From Chryseobacterium camelliae (GTDB lineage Bacteria > Bacteroidota > Bacteroidia > Flavobacteriales > Weeksellaceae): a stretch of 64,000 nucleotides of DNA. The notes beneath the pieces are model-generated. The model was not told the DNA's origin and did no database searches. It worked only from the letters and a program-made list of their open reading frames with translations. Numbering within the stretch: position 1 is the stretch's first letter; every line of letters begins with the position of its first letter. Location: contig NZ_CP022986.1 of NCBI RefSeq assembly GCF_002770595.1, forward strand, positions 3,286,001 through 3,350,000. Reading direction: 5' to 3'. This document shows positions 9,066 to 17,438 of this stretch, piece by piece. The translations under genes and the position numbers were made by a program.

Positions 9066-9707
9066 TTATTCCGCAAAACCATTCTTGAGGGCAAATACGG
9101 CTAGCCCTACACGGGTTTTGACTCCCAGTTTTTCACAAAGCTGATCACGGTAAGTTTCTACCGTTCGCGGGCTGCATTTCATCCGGTCTGCAATTTCCTT
9201 GTAACTGAGTTCGGTTACGGTATATCTCAGCAGCTCTTTTTCCCGGTCGGAAATCCTTACAGGACTTTCTGGGGTATTGGTGTCGGTCAGGCTGGACATG
9301 ATAATTTTCGAGGCCCATTCCGGATAGAAAAATCCGTCTCGGCTCAGGTTGATCAATGCGGTTTCCAGTTCTTTGGGATGGGTATTTTTCAGCAGGTAGC
9401 CTTTAGCACCGTTACGGATCATCCTGATCACGCTCGCATCATCTCCCTGCATGCTGAGTGCCATGACTTTTATTCCCGGATGGTGTTCCCGCAGCCATAG
9501 TACGGTTTCAAAGCCATCCATGATCGGCATGCTGATGTCCAGGAGGATGATATCAGGGATCTGGCTGTTCTGTTCAAATTTCTGGATCAGGTCTTTACCG
9601 TTTTCCGCGCTGTAAATCACTTCAAAATCCGCAAAGTTCCCGATAATGCCTTCCAGGGCTTTGGAAATAAGGATATGGTCGTCAACAAGTACAATAGTCT
9701 TCTTCAT
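9066..9707 (-). CDS. NarL/FixJ-family response regulator
   Basis: A 213-residue regulator with a receiver domain (phosphoacceptor Asp57 in IILLDISMPIMDG, conserved Lys in LLKNTHP) and a C-terminal LuxR-type helix-turn-helix (SDREKELLRY, then SYKEIADRMKCSPRTVETYR). Its start lies 2 nt after the stop of the histidine kinase at 9710-10489, so it is the cognate regulator. Targets are unknown. Confidence 0.93.
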   Translation of the reverse strand: MKKTIVLVDDHILISKALEGIIGNFADFEVIYSAENGKDLIQKFEQNSQIPDIILLDISMPIMDGFETVLWLREHHPGIKVMALSMQGDDASVIRMIRNGAKGYLLKNTHPKELETALINLSRDGFFYPEWASKIIMSSLTDTNTPESPVRISDREKELLRYTVTELSYKEIADRMKCSPRTVETYRDQLCEKLGVKTRVGLAVFALKNGFAE

Positions 9708-9709
9708 GG

Positions 9710-10489
9710 TTATCTCTTTAAGGTCATAGTTAGGGTTGTGCCTGCATCAGCTGTGCTTTCCAGGTTGAAATCAGCACCGATGATCCCGGCCCTGTTTTTC
9801 ATATTGGTCAGTCCGATTCCGTTGGAAAGCGTCTGGGAAGTGTCAAAACCAGTACCGTCATCCTTAAGTGTAAGTGACCAGAGATTCTCATCGGAGGTCG
9901 TGAGGCGGATGAAAATATTTTCACAGTGCGCATGTTTAAGGCTATTCTGGATGAATTCCTGAGTAATCCTCAGCAGCATGTTTTTATGAACAAAGCCTAA
10001 ATCCAGATGCTCCACATTATGATCAAAGTGAATCTGGCATCTTTTAAAGGCATTGGTATTGTCTACTTCCTCTTGAATCAGGGTTAAGATTTCTTTCTGG
10101 TTGATATTGTCATCCGTAAGCGTCTTCGAAAGGCTCCTCAGATCCTGTAATGACTGATTGATGATCTGCGAAACCTGGTCAATCCTTTCGCTTACTTCGG
10201 GGACACGGTCCTCATAAAGCAGCTGTTGCGTATAGAGGCTTACCAGGGTAAGTTTTTGTCCGATATTGTCATGGAGTTCACGCCCGATCTGCTGCATGGT
10301 GGCCTGCTGTATTTCCACCTGTGTGGCCAGCAGCTCGCGTTTATGGACTTCGTTTTTAATTTCAATTTCTTTGAGGTGCTCTTTTTTCCGCTGCTGGTAT
10401 TGTTTGATGTAGACAATAGCGCCCACTACGAAAAGAACAAAAAATGTATTAAACAGAATAAGAATGATTAAGAACTCTGTTTTCCCCAT
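9710..10489 (-). CDS. Sensor histidine kinase of the HisKA_3 type
   Basis: The kinase has 259 residues. One membrane helix spans about residues 5-27; a coiled-coil linker follows, then the HisKA_3 dimerisation domain with phosphoacceptor His73 in GRELHDNIGQK, then a compact ATPase domain with DDGTGFD and GIGLTNMKNRA. There is no extracytoplasmic sensor domain of its own. The start lies 22 nt inside the preceding six-helix membrane protein gene, so translation of the two is probably coupled and that protein may provide the input signal. This is an inference from the overlap. Confidence 0.92.
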   Translation of the reverse strand: MGKTEFLIILILFNTFFVLFVVGAIVYIKQYQQRKKEHLKEIEIKNEVHKRELLATQVEIQQATMQQIGRELHDNIGQKLTLVSLYTQQLLYEDRVPEVSERIDQVSQIINQSLQDLRSLSKTLTDDNINQKEILTLIQEEVDNTNAFKRCQIHFDHNVEHLDLGFVHKNMLLRITQEFIQNSLKHAHCENIFIRLTTSDENLWSLTLKDDGTGFDTSQTLSNGIGLTNMKNRAGIIGADFNLESTADAGTTLTMTLKR

Positions 10490-11115
10490 ATAAAAGAAAT
10501 TGAAAATAATACATACATAATGACGCCTGTAATTAAAAAATACGAAAAGTAAATATTATAAAGCCTTCTGTATTCCCCTATAAAATCCAGGAAAGTCCAG
10601 AAAGGTAAGGTGCCTATATAAAACAAAGTTACTCCTAAATTTATATAAAACATTTTATTTTTATTAAAATTAAGAATATCTGCTGAATTAATCTGTTTGT
10701 AATATTCCATGATCACCAAAATCATGAGTATAAGGCATCCTAAAGTATAGTTGAGTGAAAACATAATCTTATCCCTGAAGAAAACAAGCTCACTGGGTAT
10801 AAAAGATAAAAGGTATAATGCCGATAATCCAAAAAACAGCTTTTCTTTATTGAATGATTTTGCTGCATACAGCCAGTAAAAGAATATAAACTGTAGCGGA
10901 ATTACAAAATAATTGTAGAATGCAATTTTGTTGTACGGGATCAATTCTCCTCCCCATTTTCCTATTGATTCACAGATGAAAATAAGAATAAGGTAAAAGG
11001 CAAAATATTTCCAATACTGATTTTTGATCCGGTTATAGAAAAGAATTGCCACGGCAGCGGATAATCCTTCTGTCCAATACATCAAATCAAAAGCTATTTT
11101 CTGGAAATCGGTCAT
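10468..11115 (-). CDS. Six-helix membrane protein coupled to the histidine kinase
   Basis: This 215-residue protein is almost wholly hydrophobic, with about six transmembrane segments and no soluble domain or catalytic motif that I recognise. Its 3' end overlaps the histidine kinase gene by 22 nt. Such a tight overlap with a kinase that lacks a sensor domain suggests the membrane protein takes part in sensing. No family name can be given. Confidence 0.8.
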   Translation of the reverse strand: MTDFQKIAFDLMYWTEGLSAAVAILFYNRIKNQYWKYFAFYLILIFICESIGKWGGELIPYNKIAFYNYFVIPLQFIFFYWLYAAKSFNKEKLFFGLSALYLLSFIPSELVFFRDKIMFSLNYTLGCLILMILVIMEYYKQINSADILNFNKNKMFYINLGVTLFYIGTLPFWTFLDFIGEYRRLYNIYFSYFLITGVIMYVLFSISFIWGKQSS

Positions 11116-11149
11116 TAGTGTAATTTAAAAGTCTTTTAAAAAATTAAGC

Positions 11150-11695
11150 TTAGAATTTTTCAACTTTAGTTGGTCCGGGAGGAATCAATCCACCGTGATT
11201 CTGTGCTACAATGTCCGTTGAAACATTTCCGGATCCTGATCCTGTAGAGCTGGCCGTGATATCTGCATTTGCATTATAGGTAACAGGATTAATCGGGTTA
11301 AAATCATAATTAAGAATCTGTCCCTGTTCATCAGCCATCTTTAACGTAGGAATCATAACCAGCGTATGTTTTGCGGCATAATTGTCAGGGATAGACTGTC
11401 CGTCTGTCATAGACCAATGATTGGTATCAGGATATGCTGCATAATACATTCTTACTCCAAGTTGCTGAGTAGTTACGGTAGGCAATACTTTTTTGGTTTC
11501 AATTTCAATATCAGAAATGAATTTTTTCAATACTGCCAGATCAAAATGAATAGAGTGTGAATCACTGATGTTCTGATCGTTGTTTATTGAAACCAATTGA
11601 TTGTTCTTGTAATTGTCAATAAGGCTTTTAATAAAATTGTGTGGTAATGTGTTCGGTCCTGAATTCGTATTCAGGCCATTTGAATTTGTGTCCAT
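11150..11695 (-). CDS. Hypothetical protein upstream of the two-component system
   Basis: I do not recognise this 181-residue protein. It has no signal peptide or membrane segment. The first half is polar and partly helical (KSLIDNYKNNQ, LKKFISDIEIETKKV). The middle contains YYAAYPDTNHW and HTLVMIPT, which look like strands of a globular domain. The tail is rich in Ser, Gly and Pro and probably disordered. It lies 34 nt upstream of the membrane protein gene on the same strand and could be the first gene of the same operon. Confidence 0.7.
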   Translation of the reverse strand: MDTNSNGLNTNSGPNTLPHNFIKSLIDNYKNNQLVSINNDQNISDSHSIHFDLAVLKKFISDIEIETKKVLPTVTTQQLGVRMYYAAYPDTNHWSMTDGQSIPDNYAAKHTLVMIPTLKMADEQGQILNYDFNPINPVTYNANADITASSTGSGSGNVSTDIVAQNHGGLIPPGPTKVEKF

Positions 11696-11883
11696 AATGT
11701 CAGTTTAAAAAGTTAATATTTAGTGTTTATTATTTAGTTTTGGTTTTTGGCAAATGTCGTAATTTTTTTATCTTAAAGTCTAGGTATTTTCCCCTATACC
11801 GCATCCGGGTTTTTACGGATGAAGACCTGTGTGATTCACGGAGGGAGCAGAAGGCCTGTTATGATCCCCTACAAGCGTAAAAT

Positions 11884-11913
11884 AAGTGCCGCAGACTACA
11901 ATCTGCAGCACTT
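11884..11913 (-). terminator. Probable clpB terminator
   Basis: AAGTGC and GCACTT flank an inner GCAGA/TCTGC stem with one mismatch, giving a 12-bp hairpin about 35 nt after the clpB stop codon on the minus strand. The following TTATTTTA tract is only moderately T-rich. Confidence 0.6.
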
Positions 11914-11947
11914 ACTTACAAAAATAATATATATGAAAAAAAACTAC

Positions 11948-14542
11948 TTATAATTCTGCGGGTCTGAATACCAGCCCGGTTTCTTCGAAATAATCCAGTG
12001 TGATGCGGTCTCCGTCATTCACTTTGCCGGCAAGGATCTCTCTGGACAGCCTATTCAGGACTTCCTGCTGGATGACTCTTTTCAGCGGCCTTGCTCCGAA
12101 CGCCGGGTCGTATCCTTTATTCATCAGGTAATCTACGGCATCCTGGGTCGCAGTCATGATGATGTTGCGTTTGGAAAGCATTTCATTGAACCCTCTTAAT
12201 TGATAGGTTACGATTTTTCCGATCTCTTTTTTCCTTAAAGGCTGGAACAGTACCACTTCATCAATCCTGTTCAGGAATTCCGGACGCAACGTCTGTTTCA
12301 GCAAGTCAAAGACCTGGTCTTTCGTTGTATCAACAATTTCATCCTGGTTTTCATCGGTAATCTTTTCAAAATTTTCCTGGATCAGGTGCGAACCTAAATT
12401 CGACGTCATAATGATGATCGAGTTTTTGAAATTTACCATTCTTCCTTTATTGTCAGTCAGGCGTCCGTCATCCAGAACCTGAAGTAAGGTGTTGAAAACA
12501 TCCGGATGCGCTTTTTCAATTTCATCCAGAAGGACTACGGAATACGGTCTTCTTCTTACAGCTTCTGTTAATTGTCCGCCTTCATCATAACCTACATATC
12601 CCGGAGGAGCGCCCACCAATCTGGAAACACTATGGCGTTCCTGATATTCGCTCATATCGATCCGAGTCATGTTGTTTTCATCATCAAACAGGAACTCCGC
12701 TAAGGCTTTGGCCAGCTCGGTCTTTCCGACCCCGGTAGTTCCCAGGAACAGGAATGATCCGATCGGTTTTTTATCGTCACTCAGTCCGGCCCTGTTTCTT
12801 CTGATGGCATCAGCAACTGCTGTAATGGCTTCGTCCTGTCCTACAACCCTGTGGTGAAGTTCCGTTTCCAGGTTCAGCAGTTTTTCCCTTTCGGACTGCA
12901 ACAGTTTGGTCACCGGAATTCCGGTCCATTTAGCAATCACCTCGGAAATATTCTCAGAAGTAACTTCTTCCTTGATCAGTTCATTCTGATGATTCTGCAT
13001 TTCAAGCTCAAGCTTGGAAAGCTCATCCTCTTTCTCACGCAGTTTTCCATACTGGATTTCCGCTACTTTAGCGTAGTCTCCGGCTCTTGAAGCCCTTTCT
13101 GCTTCCAGTTTCAGGGATTCGATATCTTTTTTAATCTGGGTTAAATCCTCAGATTTCTGTTTTTCCTTCAGCCATTTGGCGTTGATCTCATTTCTCTGCT
13201 CGGAAATCCGGGCAATATCCTCTTTTAAATGGTCGATTTTAGTCTGGTTGCCTTCTCTTGAGATCGCGGCCAGCTCAATTTCCAGCTGCATCAGCCTGCG
13301 GTCAAGGACATCCAGCTCTTCCGGCTTGGAATTAATTTCCATTCTCAGTTTGGCGGAAGCTTCATCGATCAGGTCAATCGCCTTATCCGGCAGGAAACGG
13401 TCGGAGATATATCGTTGGGACATTTCTACCGCAGCAATGATCGCCTCGTCTTTAATTCTTACCTTGTGGTGTGCCTCGTACTTATCCTTGATTCCACGAA
13501 GAATGGAAATCGCAGATTCGGTATCCGGTTCTTCCACCATCACTTTTTGGAAACGTCTTTCTAAGGCTTTATCTTTTTCGAAATATTTCTGGTATTCATT
13601 TAAAGTGGTGGCACCAATGGCTCGTAGTTCACCTCTTGCTAAAGCAGGTTTCAGAATGTTGGCAGCATCCATGGCGCCTTCACCGCCTCCGGCTCCGACC
13701 AACGTGTGGATCTCATCGATGAAGAGGATGATCTGCCCGTCTGATTTGATCACCTCGTTAACCACCGACTTTAACCTTTCTTCAAATTCACCTTTGTATT
13801 TAGCCCCGGCGATCAAAGCTCCCATATCCAGGGAATACAGGGTTTTATCCATCAGGTTTTCAGGAACGTCGCCACTGATGATCCTGTGGGCAATCCCTTC
13901 AGCAATAGCGGTTTTACCCACACCTGGTTCACCGATCAGGATCGGGTTATTTTTGGTTCTTCTCGAAAGGATCTGCAGAACTCTCCGGATCTCTTCATCT
14001 CGGCCGATTACCGGATCAAGCTTTCCTTCTGCAGCCAATTCATTGAAGTTCTTGGCATATTTATTCAGGGACTGATAGGTTTCTTCCGAACTTGCAGAAG
14101 TAGCCTTGCTCCCTTTTCTTAATTCTTTGATTCCGCCTTCCAGAAGGCTTCTGGTAACGCCCATATCCTTGAGCATTTTTGAAACCTCTGAGCTGGTCTC
14201 TATAAGGGAGAGCCATAAATGCTCTATGGTTACATATTCATCACCCATTTTCTTGGCAATGTTAGGGGCGTCCAGCAACACTTTATTTGCTGACTGGGAA
14301 AGATAAATATTTCCTCCCTGCACCTTTGCCAATTTCTCCAGATTTTCACGGTTGCGTTCCCTGACCAAAGCAGCATCTGCTTCAGATTTCTTTAACAGGA
14401 ACGGCGAAATATTTTCATCCACCTGAAAAATACCTTCAAGAAGATGTTGAGGCTCAATGCTCTGGTTGCCGAATTCCATGGCTACCTGTTGCGCAGCCTG
14501 GATGGCTTCCTGTGATTTTACAGTATATTGGTTCAAATTCAT
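11948..14542 (-). CDS. clpB: ATP-dependent disaggregase ClpB
   Basis: The protein has 864 residues, the normal length for ClpB. An N-terminal Clp repeat domain (about 1-145) is followed by a first AAA+ module with Walker A GEPGVGKT, a long coiled-coil middle domain (about 410-525), and a second AAA+ module with Walker A GTTGVGKT and sensor regions. The middle domain separates ClpB from ClpA and ClpC, and there is no ClpP-binding loop of the ClpA type. ClpB threads aggregated proteins through its pore together with DnaK, and is a heat-shock protein. No CIRCE-type or other known heat-shock operator was found upstream. Confidence 0.97.
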   Translation of the reverse strand: MNLNQYTVKSQEAIQAAQQVAMEFGNQSIEPQHLLEGIFQVDENISPFLLKKSEADAALVRERNRENLEKLAKVQGGNIYLSQSANKVLLDAPNIAKKMGDEYVTIEHLWLSLIETSSEVSKMLKDMGVTRSLLEGGIKELRKGSKATSASSEETYQSLNKYAKNFNELAAEGKLDPVIGRDEEIRRVLQILSRRTKNNPILIGEPGVGKTAIAEGIAHRIISGDVPENLMDKTLYSLDMGALIAGAKYKGEFEERLKSVVNEVIKSDGQIILFIDEIHTLVGAGGGEGAMDAANILKPALARGELRAIGATTLNEYQKYFEKDKALERRFQKVMVEEPDTESAISILRGIKDKYEAHHKVRIKDEAIIAAVEMSQRYISDRFLPDKAIDLIDEASAKLRMEINSKPEELDVLDRRLMQLEIELAAISREGNQTKIDHLKEDIARISEQRNEINAKWLKEKQKSEDLTQIKKDIESLKLEAERASRAGDYAKVAEIQYGKLREKEDELSKLELEMQNHQNELIKEEVTSENISEVIAKWTGIPVTKLLQSEREKLLNLETELHHRVVGQDEAITAVADAIRRNRAGLSDDKKPIGSFLFLGTTGVGKTELAKALAEFLFDDENNMTRIDMSEYQERHSVSRLVGAPPGYVGYDEGGQLTEAVRRRPYSVVLLDEIEKAHPDVFNTLLQVLDDGRLTDNKGRMVNFKNSIIIMTSNLGSHLIQENFEKITDENQDEIVDTTKDQVFDLLKQTLRPEFLNRIDEVVLFQPLRKKEIGKIVTYQLRGFNEMLSKRNIIMTATQDAVDYLMNKGYDPAFGARPLKRVIQQEVLNRLSREILAGKVNDGDRITLDYFEETGLVFRPAEL

Positions 14543-15028
14543 ATCCGTTTGTTTTTGCGTTAAAATGATAGATGTGAGACATCAGATTTCAGACCATAAG
14601 CCTGTGAATTAATGTTAATTTTAAAACTGATACCTAAATTCTGATGTCCTTCCATCGTATTCAATCATTTAATTCGGGAGCTATATCGCAAAAAGTATTC
14701 TATTGTTGATTTTTTAAAAAATATGGACAAAATTTCCGGAATTTGTATTTTTACACTTAAAATGGCTTGACAAAATTTCCGATTACCTGATTTTGAATAA
14801 AAAATTCCGGAACAATCGTCATCGGATATTTGCAGTATTGGAATGAGGATTTGATGAGAATGATAGTTAGTAAGATATATCTGCCTTACATTCCAAAGAA
14901 GAATGCCGGAAACCCAACGTATCTGAGAAAGGTGTTGATTTGGATTCTATGAGGATAGGAAGACCATTAAAAATCATATTTTCAAAATCCTGTTTTACAA
15001 TCAAAATAAGTACTTTTGTGTTTTACTG
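14543..15028. other. Intergenic region between clpB and the TetR-type gene
   Basis: No gene is supported in these 486 bases. The notable structure is a 13-bp direct repeat, GACAAAATTTCCG, at 14726-14738 and 14769-14781. The first copy extends into a near-palindrome, ACAAAATTTCCGGAATTTGT. The region separates two divergent promoters, so the repeats could be regulatory. Confidence 0.4.
15011..15018 (+). promoter_or_regulatory. Probable -7 element for the TetR-type gene
   Basis: TACTTTTG is an exact TAnnTTTG match, but it lies only 10 nt before the ATG at 15029, so the leader would be very short. No good -33 element was seen. Confidence 0.4.
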
Positions 15029-15607
15029 ATGGAACTTAAAGAGAAACAAAAGAAAATATTAGACGTTGCCGTAGAACTTTTCAAGGAGAAAGGGTATATG
15101 GGAAGCTCTGTGCGTGATCTTGCGACACGCCTGAATATCAAGGCTGCTTCCCTGTATGCGCACATCCGTTCCAAGGAAGAAATCCTGGAGTGGATCTGTT
15201 TCGGGATTGCACAGAAATTTTTCGATGAGCTTCAGCAGGTAAAAAACAGGGAGATCCCTCCACAGGAAAAACTGAACCTGTTTATTGAAAAGCATTTATC
15301 CGTTGTCCTTCAGAACAGGGATGTAACGCATATTTATTCCAATGAATGGAAGCACCTTGAAGAACGGCTTCCTGAGTTTGTGGAGCTGAGGAAGAACTAC
15401 CAGCAGGAAGTTGAGCAGATGATCTCTGATATTTATGCCGCTGAGCAGTGGGAACTCCGGTCACCGTCTTTTACCACAAGGTTTATCCTTCACACCCTCA
15501 ACAATTCCTATTTCTGGTTCAAAAGGAACACAGAATCCACCACGGAGATCACTGATGAAATACGGGATAAGATTTTATTTGGGCTTTTGGGAAAACGTAA
15601 TGTTTAA
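15029..15607 (+). CDS. TetR/AcrR-family regulator, probable PaaR-type repressor
   Basis: A 192-residue protein with a TetR helix-turn-helix at residues 1-60 (KILDVAVELFKEKGYMGSSVRDLA and onward to KAASLYAHIRSKEEIL) and an all-helical ligand-binding domain. It precedes the phenylacetate operon on the same strand. TetR-type PaaR proteins that respond to phenylacetyl-CoA are known from bacteria lacking PaaX. The perfect palindrome at the paaK start region is a fitting operator. Its role as paa repressor is inferred from position and family; no effector residues were read. A hairpin terminator and a repeat element separate it from paaK, so it is transcribed separately. Confidence 0.85.
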   Translation: MELKEKQKKILDVAVELFKEKGYMGSSVRDLATRLNIKAASLYAHIRSKEEILEWICFGIAQKFFDELQQVKNREIPPQEKLNLFIEKHLSVVLQNRDVTHIYSNEWKHLEERLPEFVELRKNYQQEVEQMISDIYAAEQWELRSPSFTTRFILHTLNNSYFWFKRNTESTTEITDEIRDKILFGLLGKRNV

Positions 15608-15627
15608 AAGCTGACTTCGACCCCGCT

Positions 15628-15646
15628 CAGCCACCGGCTGTTTTTT
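15628..15646 (+). terminator. Terminator of the TetR-type gene
   Basis: CAGCC and GGCTG close a 3-nt loop followed by six Ts, about 20 nt after the stop codon. Confidence 0.7.
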
Positions 15647-15688
15647 ATTTTCCCATAGATGATATGGATTTTCCCAGATGGTGTTTAC

Positions 15689-16009
15689 TTTAACACATAA
15701 GTCACAGAGAGAATTTAGAATAGGCTGAAGATATTTTTAGAGCACATCAGAAAAAAATCAAAGATTTTTTAAAGCTTTTGTGAGCTTCTGTACATTTTGT
15801 AATCGACTTCATTATACAGCATGCATATCTTTTGTCACTTTTGCGGTTAAAATTCTTCAATAGGCTTCTTTAAGTTTCATAGATAATAACATGGCTTCGC
15901 GACCGTACGGTTTAATGCAATACCGATAAAATCAAAGATTTTATTTCTCATATGCGCTAAAATATGCGCAAAGCTTACCCTAAAAATCTCATGTTTCTTA
16001 TGTGTTAAA
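15689..16009. repeat. 321-bp non-coding element with 13-bp terminal inverted repeats
   Basis: The element is bounded by TTTAACACATAAG at 15689-15701 and its exact complement CTTATGTGTTAAA at 15997-16009. Inside are two copies of the palindrome-like AAAATCAAAGATTTT (near 15754 and 15928) and a CATATGCGC/ATGCGCA pair, but no open frame of note. The form is that of a miniature inverted-repeat element. It fills most of the gap between the TetR-type gene and the paaK promoter. No target-site duplication was identified. Confidence 0.6.
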
Positions 16010-16058
16010 TCTCATCTTCCAGAGTCGTAAAAGTCCCACATGACGAAAATCATAAAAA

Positions 16059-16090
16059 TTTGGCAGAAACAAAAAATCTTTTTACATTTA
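16059..16090 (+). promoter_or_regulatory. paaK operon promoter
   Basis: TTTG at 16059-16062 and TACATTTA at 16083-16090 are separated by exactly 20 nt, matching the Bacteroidota -33/-7 pair with one mismatch at the last base. Transcription should begin near 16097, inside the adjacent palindrome. Confidence 0.65.
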
Positions 16091-16093
16091 CAC

Positions 16094-16107
16094 CTAACAA
16101 ATGTTAG
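16094..16107. promoter_or_regulatory. Candidate TetR-type operator at the paaK start site
   Basis: CTAACA-AA-TGTTAG is a perfect 6-bp inverted repeat around two bases. It covers the predicted transcription start of the paa operon, so a bound repressor would block initiation. The TetR-type protein encoded just upstream is the obvious candidate. Confidence 0.6.
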
Positions 16108-16121
16108 TTAGTTTAGTTGAT

Positions 16122-17438
16122 ATGGATTTTTCAGTGGAATATTTACAATTGGATCAGTTGCGGGCTTTACAGTCTGAACGACTGATTCGTTTGGTAGGGT
16201 ATCTAGGTGAGAAATCGGAGTTTTATGCAGGGAAATTGATGGAGGCCGGACTTTCACCAGAAGATATTCTATCCATTGATGATATTGCTAAACTGCCGAT
16301 TACCTACAAGCAGGATTTAAGAGACAACTATCCGTTCGGATTGTGCACCGTTCCTAAGAGTGAACTGCAGCGAATCCACTGTTCCAGCGGGACAACCGGT
16401 AAGCCAACGGTAGTAGGATATACCAAAGAAGATGTGGATCTGTTTAGCGAAGTCGTAGCCCGATCGCTGAATGCAGCAGGCGCCCGATCGGGAATGCAGC
16501 TGCACAACGCTTATGGCTATGGTATTTTTACCGGTGGACTAGGGCTTCATTACGGAGCGGAAAAGCTGGGCATGAGCGTCCTTCCGATTTCCGGGGGAAT
16601 GACTTCGAGACAGGTGGATCTGATTATGGATTTCAAACCGGAGGTCCTCTGTTGTTCGCCTTCCTATGCTTTAACGATCGCAGATGAACTGACGAAAAGA
16701 GGAATTGCTCCTGAAGACATCAGCCTGAAATATGCAGTATTAGGTTCAGAGCCGTGGACGGAAATCATCAGAAATCATATCGAAGAAAGATTAGGCGTTC
16801 ATGCCACTAATATTTATGGGCTTAGCGAAATCATCGGTCCAGGTGTTTCAGTGGAAGATTTTGAAGAAAAAGGAGGCTCTTATATCTGGGAAGACCATTT
16901 TTATCCCGAAATTTTAGACCCTATCACCAAGCAGCCGGTTCCTTTTGGCGAAGAAGGCGTCCTAGTGATTACGACCTTAACGAAGAAAGCCATGCCGCTG
17001 CTGCGGTACTGGACCAACGATATCACCAGCCTCTATTACGATGAAAAAGGAAAAAGGACGATGGTGAAAATGAAACCGATCCTCGGAAGGGCAGACGATA
17101 TGCTGATCGTAAGAGGTGTAAACGTCTATCCAAGCCAGATCGAAGAAGCGTTTTCGCACATTCCGGGAGTCGTTCCGAATTATTACCTGACACCAGTGGA
17201 AAAAGAACAGATGTGTGTAGCATTGGATATCGATGTGGAAGTGGATGATGAATTGGTAAGGGCACAAAATTTAAGTTTAAATACCGATGATTATGCTATT
17301 TTTGTCGGAAATTTCGGGAAAAATATAGAAAACGAAATAAAAAAACGGGTAGGCATTACCACTGCCGTGAAAATTCACGCCCAGGACAGCCTGCCGAAAT
17401 GCGAAGGTGGAAAAATCAACAGAATACTCAAGAGATAA
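16122..17438 (+). CDS. paaK: Phenylacetate-CoA ligase
   Basis: The enzyme activates phenylacetate to phenylacetyl-CoA using ATP, the entry step of the pathway. The 438-residue product has the AMP-forming ligase signature HCSSGTTGKPTVVGY near residue 90, the SEIIGPG segment and the GRADDMLIVRGVNV hinge region near 330, all typical of PaaK. The ATG at 16122 is chosen over 16101, because 16101 lies inside the candidate operator and almost at the predicted transcription start. Its stop overlaps the start of paaE by one base (TAATG). Confidence 0.95.
   Translation: MDFSVEYLQLDQLRALQSERLIRLVGYLGEKSEFYAGKLMEAGLSPEDILSIDDIAKLPITYKQDLRDNYPFGLCTVPKSELQRIHCSSGTTGKPTVVGYTKEDVDLFSEVVARSLNAAGARSGMQLHNAYGYGIFTGGLGLHYGAEKLGMSVLPISGGMTSRQVDLIMDFKPEVLCCSPSYALTIADELTKRGIAPEDISLKYAVLGSEPWTEIIRNHIEERLGVHATNIYGLSEIIGPGVSVEDFEEKGGSYIWEDHFYPEILDPITKQPVPFGEEGVLVITTLTKKAMPLLRYWTNDITSLYYDEKGKRTMVKMKPILGRADDMLIVRGVNVYPSQIEEAFSHIPGVVPNYYLTPVEKEQMCVALDIDVEVDDELVRAQNLSLNTDDYAIFVGNFGKNIENEIKKRVGITTAVKIHAQDSLPKCEGGKINRILKR

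Noticed and set aside
13176..14075. Long plus-strand open frame (299 codons) inside clpB
   Set aside because: It is antisense to ClpB; its Ser/Leu-rich product has no family features, and clpB is certain.
16101..16121. ATG at 16101 as the paaK start
   Set aside because: It lies within the palindrome and about 4 nt from the predicted transcription start; 16122 gives the family start.
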